6,558 nt of DNA from NCBI GenBank assembly GCA_041645035.1, contig JBAZQU010000042.1, positions 1 to 6,558 of the forward strand. Reading direction: 5' to 3'. The stretch is from 2-02-FULL-48-14 sp041645035 (GTDB lineage: Bacteria; Patescibacteriota; Gracilibacteria; UBA1369; 2-02-FULL-48-14). Under the pieces are notes generated by a model. It saw only the letters and a list, made by a program, of their open reading frames with translations. It was not told where the DNA came from and searched no databases. This document shows positions 1 to 5,191 of the stretch, one piece after another. The first letter of the stretch is position 1. Each line of letters opens with the position of its first letter. The position numbers and the translations under genes are program-made.

Positions 1-178
1 CATCACCCTCAATGAAATTATTATTTTTACTGGTCACGGCAAGGCAGGTTAAAAGATTCGATTTTTTCAAAAGTTCATTCGAAGAAATCACAATAGCAGG
101 CCGAACCTTCGAATATTCATGACCGAAGCTTGGAGAGAAATTAATAAGATAGACTTCTCCTTGAAGGATTTTAAGCAT
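1..178 (-). CDS. PemK/MazF-like toxin, 5' part (runs off the left edge)
   Basis: Translating the minus strand from the ATG at 178-176 gives 59 open codons up to the window edge. The N-terminus has the PemK/MazF signature: GEVYLINF at residues 7-14, GHE at 19-21, and RPAIVIS at 26-32, followed by a strand containing TCLAVTS (44-50), where MazF proteins usually have a 'vvPiTs'-type segment. Members of this family are usually sequence-specific mRNA endoribonucleases of about 110 residues, so roughly half is visible. The start overlaps the last 8 bases of the upstream antitoxin gene in another frame, which is typical of translationally coupled toxin-antitoxin pairs. No strong ribosome binding site precedes the ATG, so coupling probably drives translation. 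The fold assignment is firm from the motif pattern. RNase activity and target are inferred, and I cannot tell whether the missing C-terminal half is intact. Confidence 0.88.
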   Translation of the reverse strand, partial: MLKILQGEVYLINFSPSFGHEYSKVRPAIVISSNELLKKSNLLTCLAVTSKNNNFIEGD

Positions 179-1028
179 CTTTCTCAGGTAAAGACATATA
201 ATGGTCATATTCTTTTTTAGATAACGGAGGGAGACCTAAGAAAGTATCCTGAGTGGCCGTATTCAAAAACTCTTCTTCGTGATCGCTCTGTGCATAGGGG
301 AGAGCTCGTTGAAAAACCAAAGTATAATCAATAGTTTCTTTCTCGGGAGTCGCCTGCCAGGGAATGTCCCCATGTGAGTACTCGCTTAGCTCTTTAGCTG
401 TTTTATTCGATAGCCGATCAAGCACCTCATCAATATGATTTTTTTCAGTACCATTGATGACGTCCAAGTTAGCAGCGCGCCGTGGAAGATATTTGGTTTG
501 ATCATACTGAAAATACTTGCTTTTAACAGTTTCCACTTCTCCTTTTGATTCCAGGATAGAAATAATTTTCTTAAATTCGATAGGGGTGGGACCATAGTGA
601 TTTTTAAGGTAGGTAGCACCGGTCAGTTTCTCGCCATACTTTTCAAAGAAATCGAAATCAATGAAGTAAAGTAGTTTATACAAAGCGGTTTCGCCGATAT
701 TCGGTTTTGCGCCCACTTTTTCCAGTATATAAAGAAGGATCTCTTTAAATTTATTAATTTTATTTTCCGGTACCACGACTCTCAGAGGTAGTATTTGTTT
801 TTTTACAATTACTTCAGTCTCGCGTTGCCCCTCTTTCAGCAAGAATTCCCCTAAAGATAGTCCAAAAAATCCTGCCAATTTCTCTGCTTCGGGAATAGTA
901 AGGTCACGTCCGCCTTGTTCAATCAAAACAAAAGTAGGCCTAGAGAGCCCCAATTTTTTTGCAAGAAAATCCTGAGAAAATCCGCCTTTTTCCCTTAAGC
1001 TTCTGATGTATTGAGGAAAGGTTAGCAT
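171..1028 (-). CDS. HTH-Panacea (DUF4065, SocA-like) antitoxin
   Basis: A 285-residue protein in two parts. Residues about 6-62 form an XRE/Cro-type helix-turn-helix (core FSQDFLAKKLGLSRPTFVLIE), expected to bind DNA and repress its own promoter. After a linker, residues about 95-240 match the Panacea domain (DUF4065): LYKLLYFIDFD at 116-126, TGATYLKNHYGPTP at 136-149, and the closing SHGDIPW at 218-224. Panacea proteins are known antitoxins that neutralise toxins of unrelated folds, and SocA of Caulobacter belongs to this family. The partner here is the overlapping PemK/MazF-like gene downstream. The ATG at 1028 is preferred because it sits just before the HTH and downstream of an operator-like palindrome. 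Only a weak TAGG lies 8 bases upstream. The last ~35 residues, after the Panacea domain, are acidic then basic and unassigned. Family assignment is strong; toxin neutralisation is inferred. Confidence 0.93.
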   Translation of the reverse strand: MLTFPQYIRSLREKGGFSQDFLAKKLGLSRPTFVLIEQGGRDLTIPEAEKLAGFFGLSLGEFLLKEGQRETEVIVKKQILPLRVVVPENKINKFKEILLYILEKVGAKPNIGETALYKLLYFIDFDFFEKYGEKLTGATYLKNHYGPTPIEFKKIISILESKGEVETVKSKYFQYDQTKYLPRRAANLDVINGTEKNHIDEVLDRLSNKTAKELSEYSHGDIPWQATPEKETIDYTLVFQRALPYAQSDHEEEFLNTATQDTFLGLPPLSKKEYDHYMSLPEKDA

Positions 1029-1039
1029 AGTGCCAGCCT

Positions 1040-1069
1040 ACTATATGTCCGAATTTATATCAATATAAA
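1040..1069 (-). promoter_or_regulatory. possible promoter of the antitoxin-toxin pair
   Basis: On the minus strand TTTATA (1069-1064) and TATAGT (1045-1040) are separated by 18 bases, a passable sigma70-type arrangement. Transcription would start about 5 bases before the antitoxin ATG, giving a nearly leaderless message. The palindrome at 1049-1075 covers the -35 box and spacer, so a bound repressor would block it. The -35 box is weak, so this is tentative. Confidence 0.35.
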
Positions 1070-1075
1070 TGTCGG
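1049..1075. promoter_or_regulatory. palindromic operator candidate upstream of the antitoxin
   Basis: ATTTATAT (1053-1060) and ATATAAAT (1063-1070) form a perfect inverted repeat of 8-bp arms around CA. The symmetry continues outward as CCGA (1049-1052) and TCGG (1072-1075), with one extra base (G1071) on one side. The total is a nearly perfect two-fold site of 27 bp. It lies 21 bases upstream of the HTH antitoxin start. A dimeric HTH repressor normally binds this sort of site, so autoregulation of the toxin-antitoxin pair is the simplest reading. Confidence 0.6.
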
Positions 1076-1110
1076 TATTTTTTACAAACAAGCAGAAGCA
1101 CAGTGAAATC

Positions 1111-1139
1111 TTGATTCGTTTCTCAGGTCGGGATAAGAT
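1111..1139 (+). promoter_or_regulatory. probable promoter of the DUF1189-lipoprotein pair
   Basis: TTGATT (1111-1116) and TAAGAT (1134-1139) are separated by exactly 17 bases, a reasonable sigma70-type match (4 of 6 in the -10 box). Transcription would begin near 1146, leaving about 15 bases before the ATG at 1161. That leader (ACTCCACCCC before the ATG) has no Shine-Dalgarno sequence. Confidence 0.4.
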
Positions 1140-1151
1140 GGACTCATCTTA
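1134..1151. repeat. perfect inverted repeat over the -10 box and start region
   Basis: TAAGATG (1134-1140) and CATCTTA (1145-1151) are perfectly complementary around GACT. The left arm contains the proposed -10 box and the right arm ends 9 bases before the DUF1189 start codon. It may be a repressor site. If transcription starts further upstream, it would instead be a leader hairpin beside the translation start. It differs in sequence from the 1049-1075 palindrome, so the antitoxin is not its obvious ligand. Confidence 0.5.
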
Positions 1152-1160
1152 CTCCACCCC

Positions 1161-2075
1161 ATGGCCACAAAAACGCACGCTAAGAAACGCCCGGCTTCTG
1201 TTAAAGTTCCTGCTAAAGTGAAGGCCCCCGGATTTTTTAAATCCATTCCTTCTTCCATTTATTCGCCATCTTTTTATGCGGGCGTCGCGAGTCGCTCTTT
1301 TTGGCGCGGTTTTTGGTACTTCGCCGGGTTCACCGCTCTACTCTTGCTGGTGTGGACCGCTTGTATCGTCGTCATTCCTTATTTTACCAACGCTACCAAA
1401 ATAAATGAGACCATAGAAAAAGTTCTTCATTTTTACCCTGAAGAATTGGTCATCACCGTCCAGGACGGGAAGGTCAGTACGAATATGGAAGAGCCTTATT
1501 TCATCAGTCTCAACGACGTCCTTCCAATTGAGGGATGGGATGATAGGTACCAGATTGTTATCGACACCACAACGCCGTTCAGCATGGAACAATTACTGGG
1601 ATACAAGGCCATTGCTTGGCTCACCGTCGATGCCATTTATATACAAGGTGGAGAAAACAGTCAGCCCGAAATCATTCCGCTTGCCGAGGCTCCGGATACC
1701 GTCATCAATAAACAAGTGGCCGACACAAGCATGGACACTATTTGGCAAAAGACAAAATCCTTTATCCCTGCCGTAGGCGTCGTGACGCTTATCTTCGCTT
1801 TCCTTGGAATCCTGTTTTTCCGCATGCTCTATCTCCTTATTTTCTCACTCGCTCTTCGCATTATTTTCAGCATAATGAAGCTCCCGTACGACTATGGAAC
1901 CGCTTATAAAATGGGCTTTTATGCCATGACACTCAGTTTGCTGGTGACCTTGGCCATGGCCATTCAGCCTTGGCTGCCGGAGCTTCACCCTTTCTTCCTC
2001 ATGCCCACTCTTATCAGCCTCATTGTGGTCACCGTGAATTTGGATCGCGCGAAAAAGGCCGGGCTCATTAAATAG
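1161..2075 (+). CDS. DUF1189-family membrane protein
   Basis: A 304-residue integral membrane protein of the uncharacterised DUF1189 family. The N-terminus (1-24) is very rich in lysine and probably cytoplasmic. The family-like opening GFFKSIPSSIYSPSFYAGV (24-42) follows, then a first membrane helix at about 50-74. Residues 75-200 form a soluble, probably extracytoplasmic region with the characteristic YPEELVITVQDGKVSTN (92-108) and EPYFIS (111-116) segments. Three further hydrophobic segments follow at about 203-234 (long, possibly a bent helix), 252-272 and 277-294, and the C-terminus is basic. No catalytic residues are known for the family and I see none. The ATG at 1161 is the first in frame near the promoter, but no Shine-Dalgarno precedes it. 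The lipoprotein gene starts 4 bases after its TAG, so the two are likely co-transcribed. Confidence 0.85.
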   Translation: MATKTHAKKRPASVKVPAKVKAPGFFKSIPSSIYSPSFYAGVASRSFWRGFWYFAGFTALLLLVWTACIVVIPYFTNATKINETIEKVLHFYPEELVITVQDGKVSTNMEEPYFISLNDVLPIEGWDDRYQIVIDTTTPFSMEQLLGYKAIAWLTVDAIYIQGGENSQPEIIPLAEAPDTVINKQVADTSMDTIWQKTKSFIPAVGVVTLIFAFLGILFFRMLYLLIFSLALRIIFSIMKLPYDYGTAYKMGFYAMTLSLLVTLAMAIQPWLPELHPFFLMPTLISLIVVTVNLDRAKKAGLIK

Positions 2076-2079
2076 CTCT

Positions 2080-2742
2080 ATGTTTCATAAAACCGTTTTC
2101 ATCTCTTTAGGCCTGGCCTCCTCGCTCTTCCTTGGATGCGACTCTGAAGAGGTGGTAGCACCTGAGGATCTAAGCGAAATGATTTCAGATGATATCATCG
2201 AGCAATCGGATGAGTACATCATATCTCAAGTAGGGAGTGTTTTTTTTGAGAAGTATATAAGTTTCAACAAAGAAAGTAGCCAATATTACCCCGCCGATGA
2301 CTACTGCATCGAAAATCCAGATGAATGCAGCCAATTTTTACAAGAACCTAATTACTTGATGTCCTATTCTTTAAAGATCCCAGGGGACCCTTATGTTGAT
2401 GGAATCATAGATATTTCTCTTGATGAGGGTGGAAATGTGATTATGGAAAACGAACCTTCAGGCATTCCAAACTGCGTTGAATATCCCTTGGAGTGTGAAT
2501 TTCCAATTGATAAAGCGGAGGCCATCGCGATTGCTGAAAATGCAGGATTAGAAAAAGGAATAAAAGAATGGGGGATAGGTTCTGTACATTGGTATGGCGG
2601 AGACCGGAAGACTTACGTCTGGACCATCTCAAATACTTTAACGGAAGGGGAAGAAAGTAGCGCCACTGGCCAAGCCGTTGTTATTGATGCGAACACAGGG
2701 GAGGTCGTGGGTGAAATTCTGGATTGGATGAGACAGTCGTAA
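2080..2742 (+). CDS. PepSY-like lipoprotein with duplicated CxExPxEC motif
   Basis: A 220-residue exported protein. Residues 1-20 are a lipoprotein-type signal (basic start, hydrophobic stretch, then LFLGC with C20 as the predicted lipidated cysteine). The lipobox is imperfect because Phe sits at -3. The mature part is acidic. Residues about 143-216 resemble a PepSY domain: IDKAEAIAIAENAG (143-156), a strand YVWTISNTL (179-187), and the closing VVIDANTGEVVGEI (200-213), typical of PepSY ends. PepSY domains are found in protease propeptides and cell-envelope proteins, where inhibitory or regulatory roles are proposed. Four cysteines besides C20 form two copies of the same 8-residue motif, CIENPDEC (76-83) and CVEYPLEC (132-139). 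The gene begins 4 bases after the DUF1189 stop without a visible Shine-Dalgarno, so translation is probably coupled. The partner and precise function are unknown. Confidence 0.85.
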   Translation: MFHKTVFISLGLASSLFLGCDSEEVVAPEDLSEMISDDIIEQSDEYIISQVGSVFFEKYISFNKESSQYYPADDYCIENPDECSQFLQEPNYLMSYSLKIPGDPYVDGIIDISLDEGGNVIMENEPSGIPNCVEYPLECEFPIDKAEAIAIAENAGLEKGIKEWGIGSVHWYGGDRKTYVWTISNTLTEGEESSATGQAVVIDANTGEVVGEILDWMRQS

Positions 2743-2753
2743 GTCTCTCAGTA

Positions 2754-2790
2754 TTACTTTGCGTTCGACTGCTCCAAAGCATCTCGAATT
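2754..2790 (-). pseudogene. decayed 3' tail of a third, A-like paralogue
   Basis: On the minus strand, 2789-2754 reads IRDALEQSNAK followed by TAA. This is 10 of 11 residues identical to the C-terminus of protein A (gene 4169-4714, IRDALEQSNTK). At DNA level 31 of 36 bases match 4169-4204, and the similarity appears to run a few bases past the stop (GTAT at 2751-2754). No homologous sequence precedes it; instead the stop codon of protein B lies in the same frame 60 bases upstream. B already has its own version of this C-terminus (IDAALQNSTNS), so this is not part of B. It is best read as the remnant of another copy lost by deletion or recombination. It lies between the 3' ends of convergent genes. 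Confidence 0.7.
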
Positions 2791-2813
2791 AAAAAGATAG
2801 ACGTAAAGAAAGC

Positions 2814-3407
2814 TTAGCTATTTGTTGAATTTTGTAAGGCCGCGTCGATCTTTGCCTTCAGCTCTTTGAGAGGCATTGTAAAATCACCAATACTGGTTAC
2901 ATTCAACTCGTCATCGATTAAGTATTTACCGTAAGGGCCGGCAAAAGACACATACTCTCCTTGGCCATTCATACCTAAAAATACGAGCACGTGTTCTCCC
3001 TCTATAAATAGAGGGGGCTCATTACCAGGAATGATGCTTTTCCCCGTCCCATCAACCTGAACTATTTCATGGCCACGAACAATGATAGTTACATTAGTCA
3101 TACTTCTATTGCCTTTCAGAACTTCAGTGACTGCTAGTTCTATTTCTTGAATACTGCCAAATCCTTGATTCTCCAAGTAAGGTTCACCCACCTTTGTTAC
3201 TTGGCCAATTACAATGGCAGGTGCATCCTCTGTATAAAAATTAATATCACGCGCGATGCTTTGGGTTTGAAAGGATACTGTAGTCAGTGGTTCTTCGGTG
3301 ACTGATGTATCCATGTTCTTAAGAATAAAATTCGATGAAAGGAAACCTAAAATTAAAAATGCACCAAGACTGATGATCAACACACTGTTTTTACTCTTCA
3401 ATTTCAT
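2814..3407 (-). CDS. protein B: anchored or secreted paralogue next to a protease
   Basis: A 197-residue protein of unrecognised family. The N-terminus (MKLKSKN, then a hydrophobic stretch at about 9-28) is a signal peptide or single membrane anchor, placing the rest outside the cytoplasm. Residues about 55-192 match protein A (4169-4714) throughout: an AIVIGQV-type strand (64-70), TEVLKGNRSMTNV (94-106), EGEHVLVFL (136-144), GKYLIDDELNVT (160-171), and FTMPLKELKAKIDAAL (176-191). The pattern resembles a compact beta domain, but I cannot name it. The ATG is 23 bases after the protease stop. The gap contains TTATAAGTTATAA (3411-3423, symmetric about its centre) and no Shine-Dalgarno, so expression probably depends on the upstream genes. 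The position immediately beside a secreted protease suggests a role with it, as inhibitor, partner or substrate, but this is inference only. Confidence 0.8.
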   Translation of the reverse strand: MKLKSKNSVLIISLGAFLILGFLSSNFILKNMDTSVTEEPLTTVSFQTQSIARDINFYTEDAPAIVIGQVTKVGEPYLENQGFGSIQEIELAVTEVLKGNRSMTNVTIIVRGHEIVQVDGTGKSIIPGNEPPLFIEGEHVLVFLGMNGQGEYVSFAGPYGKYLIDDELNVTSIGDFTMPLKELKAKIDAALQNSTNS

Positions 3408-3430
3408 ATTTTATAAGTTATAAGAATATA

Positions 3431-4051
3431 TCATGTCCCATAAATAGCCTTAATACCATTCTTGTCGTCGGTTCTAAGTGACCTTTGATAAGTATTTCCA
3501 GGATAACTACGGCCACACATAGTGGACATCGCCGAGGAAGAACAATAAGAGGGACTCCCATCAGAGGTCAGATCGTCTAACATAAGCCAATGGCCGAATT
3601 CGTGAGTCATGGTATTTTGTACATCATATTTGCCTGCAGCGCCCGTGGTTGTAAAAGAATAATAAGTGTTGAAGGTAGTGTCTATTTCAGTCAAAGATGT
3701 CCCACTTCGGAACCCCCATGTCCCGGCCATATCTCCTGAAGGACCATTGTTATAATAACCAATCGAATTTTCATCGTCGTCGGTGTAAGACACAAAAACA
3801 TTTGGATTTGCTCTTGTCGTACTCACATAACTAAAACTAAAATCAGCACCTGCTGCATCCCACGTAGCATCAGAAGTCTTCATCGCAGTTCTAAAGCTAC
3901 TTGCAAAAGTACTGTTGATGTAATAAGAGACTGAGCTACTGCTCCATTGATAACCATACAAGTCATAAGCGGAAGCACCTGTCGCACCCAAACCAAAAAC
4001 CACCAAATGAAGGAGGAGGAGAGAGCTTGCTTTGAGAATAGATATTTTCAT
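3431..4051 (-). CDS. secreted matrixin-like zinc metalloprotease
   Basis: A small exported protease of 206 residues from the ATG at 4051. A signal peptide covers residues 1-28 (MKISILK, a leucine-rich core, then GASA before the likely cleavage). The zinc motif is HEFGHWLMLDD (150-160). H150 and H154 are ligands, E151 is the catalytic base, and D160 stands where the third His lies in classic HExxHxxGxxH enzymes, as in snapalysin-type (M7) and many bacterial matrixin-like proteins. The usual Gly is Met157. A candidate Met-turn, STMCG, follows at 176-180, and the family-typical ending LRTDDKNGIKAIYG closes the domain. It therefore looks complete and without a long propeptide. A GTG at 4060 or 4057 could also start the gene. 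I prefer ATG because it gives a clean MK-type signal, although GAGGG (4068-4064) would sit 12 bases away, which is long. It lies between paralogues A and B, 108-117 bases after A, where I see no clear promoter. Confidence 0.87.
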   Translation of the reverse strand: MKISILKASSLLLLHLVVFGLGATGASAYDLYGYQWSSSSVSYYINSTFASSFRTAMKTSDATWDAAGADFSFSYVSTTRANPNVFVSYTDDDENSIGYYNNGPSGDMAGTWGFRSGTSLTEIDTTFNTYYSFTTTGAAGKYDVQNTMTHEFGHWLMLDDLTSDGSPSYCSSSAMSTMCGRSYPGNTYQRSLRTDDKNGIKAIYGT

Positions 4052-4168
4052 TGCCACCACTATCCCTCATTTTTCTCCGCCTCGTCTAGAGCAAACAGAA
4101 AAATACTGTTGTCAGGATTGGATGACACTTTACTTACTCTCAAACCGCCAAACGCCGTTTTTCCGGTA

Positions 4169-4714
4169 TCACTTTGTATTCGATTGCTCCAAAGCGTCTC
4201 GAATCTTTGCTTTTAAATCCGCCAAAGGCATTGTAAACACCGGCTCGCCGGTGACATTGTCATTTTCATCTACAAGGCACTTCCCGGCATCGTGACCAAT
4301 GACAACGATGTTCCCGCTCGCGTCCGTTTTTAAGAAAAGCAAGACCCTTTCTCCTTCCGCGAGGGTCACGGTATCTTCCAGCAATACATTTTGGGTGGGC
4401 GCCGGTATCATTACAACAACATCGGTCATAGCGGGGTCGCCTCTAAGGGCCTCCTCCACTTCAATCTTGGCATTTAATAAAGGAATATAGGTTTGATTGG
4501 GATAGTCCACGATCTCTTTTACCGTACCCACAATAATAGCCTCTGCACCTTGTGAATAAACAAGTATATCAGGGGTGACGACTAGAGCACCACCCGTTAC
4601 AGCAGTAGGCCCTTCAAGAGATTCCGGCTCAAGAGACTTTGCGAACACACCGCCCAAAACCACTACGCCAAGGAGGCTAAAAACCAAGAGATAAGCCTTA
4701 CTTCGATTTTTCAT
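4169..4714 (-). CDS. protein A: anchored or secreted paralogue upstream of a protease
   Basis: A 181-residue protein of the same unrecognised family as protein B (2814-3407). Basic MKNRSK, then a hydrophobic segment at about 7-25, form a signal peptide or anchor; the remainder is predicted extracytoplasmic. Shared landmarks are AIIVGTV (59-65), EEALRGDPAMTDV (87-99), EGERVLLFL (120-128), GKCLVDENDNVT (144-155) and FTMPLADLKAKIRDAL (160-175). B has a longer linker after the anchor and diverges strongly between the landmarks, so the duplication is old. The gene starts one base after the stop of the small DUF5678-like gene (TAA, C, ATG), which implies translational coupling, and it has no Shine-Dalgarno of its own. 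The stop is TGA. The protease gene follows after about 110 bases. A function in protecting from, folding or anchoring the protease is possible but not shown. Confidence 0.82.
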   Translation of the reverse strand: MKNRSKAYLLVFSLLGVVVLGGVFAKSLEPESLEGPTAVTGGALVVTPDILVYSQGAEAIIVGTVKEIVDYPNQTYIPLLNAKIEVEEALRGDPAMTDVVVMIPAPTQNVLLEDTVTLAEGERVLLFLKTDASGNIVVIGHDAGKCLVDENDNVTGEPVFTMPLADLKAKIRDALEQSNTK

Positions 4715-4715
4715 G

Positions 4716-4925
4716 TTATCCGGCTATGCAAGTTTTAGGAACAAGAGTGAATCTTAACAATTTCTCATCGTTCCTATTCTCAACCTTCTTATATAACTTC
4801 TTCAAACTGCCATCACTTTCTATAATTGAACTATTTTTAATAGCCGCCCATTTGCCCGCATATTTTCTTTCAAATTTTAACACCACCTCATTATAAGCTC
4901 TGTTAATCTTTTTAGGAAGTACCAA
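4716..4925 (-). CDS. small DUF5678-like protein, first gene of the protease cluster
   Basis: A 69-residue soluble protein. The pattern YAGKWAAIKNSSIIESDGSL (22-41), then a lysine-rich helix LKKLYKKVEN, then a strand ending in FTLVPKTCIAG (59-69), resembles DUF5678. That is a family of small proteins (about 60-90 residues) built around 'GkWvAi.dg.vv..g.sl..l...v', of unknown biochemical function. The start is a TTG at 4925: AAGGAG (4939-4934) sits 8 bases upstream, the best Shine-Dalgarno in the window, and no ATG precedes the conserved region in frame. The stop is one base before gene A, so it is the lead cistron of that cluster. In other genomes such proteins are, as I recall, often found beside small aspartic-protease genes; here the linked protease is a zinc enzyme. 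Family call is moderate, gene reality high. Confidence 0.75.
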   Translation of the reverse strand: MVLPKKINRAYNEVVLKFERKYAGKWAAIKNSSIIESDGSLKKLYKKVENRNDEKLLRFTLVPKTCIAG

Positions 4926-4933
4926 AATGAGGA

Positions 4934-4939
4934 CTCCTT
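4934..4939 (-). promoter_or_regulatory. strong ribosome binding site deciding a TTG start
   Basis: AAGGAG on the minus strand, 8 bases before TTG at 4925. It fixes the rare start codon of the DUF5678-like gene and contrasts with the other complete genes here, which lack a good Shine-Dalgarno. Confidence 0.75.
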
Positions 4940-4966
4940 GTTGTTAGACAATACACAACACCCCTA

Positions 4967-4998
4967 TTTAAACCTAAATCAGAGCCCAGGCATGTCAA
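4967..4998 (-). promoter_or_regulatory. possible promoter of the protease cluster
   Basis: A perfect TTGACA lies at 4998-4993 on the minus strand. The -10 is poor: TAGGTT (4976-4971) at 16 bases or TTTAAA (4972-4967) at 20 bases. It is well placed to transcribe the DUF5678-A-protease-B series. Its -35 box is only 7 bases from the left inverted repeat at 5006, so the repeat element may influence it. Confidence 0.3.
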
Positions 4999-5005
4999 GC
5001 GATTC

Positions 5006-5031
5006 ACTCTAAAAAACCCCAGTTTTTTCGT
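5006..5031 (+). repeat. left inverted repeat
   Basis: Begins ACTCTAAAAAACCCCAG and ends TTTTTTCGT. It is the reverse complement of 5192-5218 apart from one missing base in the A-run and one T/C change. It can also fold on itself (AAAAAAC, loop CCCA, GTTTTTT), a weak AT-rich hairpin. Confidence 0.75.
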
Positions 5032-5114
5032 GATCTGTAAAATCTTACAATCCCAACGTGCCCAGAGGCTGATTTCTTTTTTACAAACGGTTGTATCATT
5101 CTACAGGTTTGAGC

Positions 5115-5130
5115 GCTGGACCGGTCCAGC
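5115..5130. repeat. perfect 16-bp palindrome between direct repeats
   Basis: GCTGGACCGGTCCAGC is fully self-complementary. As RNA it gives a 6-bp stem with a CCGG loop, followed on the plus strand only by TTTT, so it is at best a weak plus-strand terminator. Flanking it are two direct copies of TACAGGTT (5102-5109 and 5134-5141), 32 bases apart. A protein-binding site or a hairpin inside the repeat-bounded element are both possible. Confidence 0.65.
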
Positions 5131-5191
5131 TTTTACAGGTTAAAATTTCTCACTAGGGAGGCCGGATGTATCTACTTGTCAATAGGGCCCA

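Noticed and set aside
2728..2750. Possible terminator hairpin GAGAC / GTCTC after the lipoprotein gene
   Set aside because: The stem is only 5 bp with an 8-base loop and no T-run follows, so termination cannot be claimed.
4094..4110. Hairpin AACAG / CTGTT between protein A and the protease
   Set aside because: Five base pairs with a 7-base loop and no U-tract; chance occurrence is likely.
3947..4295. Two plus-strand ORFs over the protease signal peptide and end of protein A
   Set aside because: They are antisense shadows of two convincing minus-strand genes and have no ribosome site or recognisable domain.
5154..5182. TTGACA on the minus strand (5182-5177) as a promoter inside the repeat-bounded element
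   Set aside because: At 17 bases spacing the -10 position reads TCCCTA, which does not resemble a -10 box.
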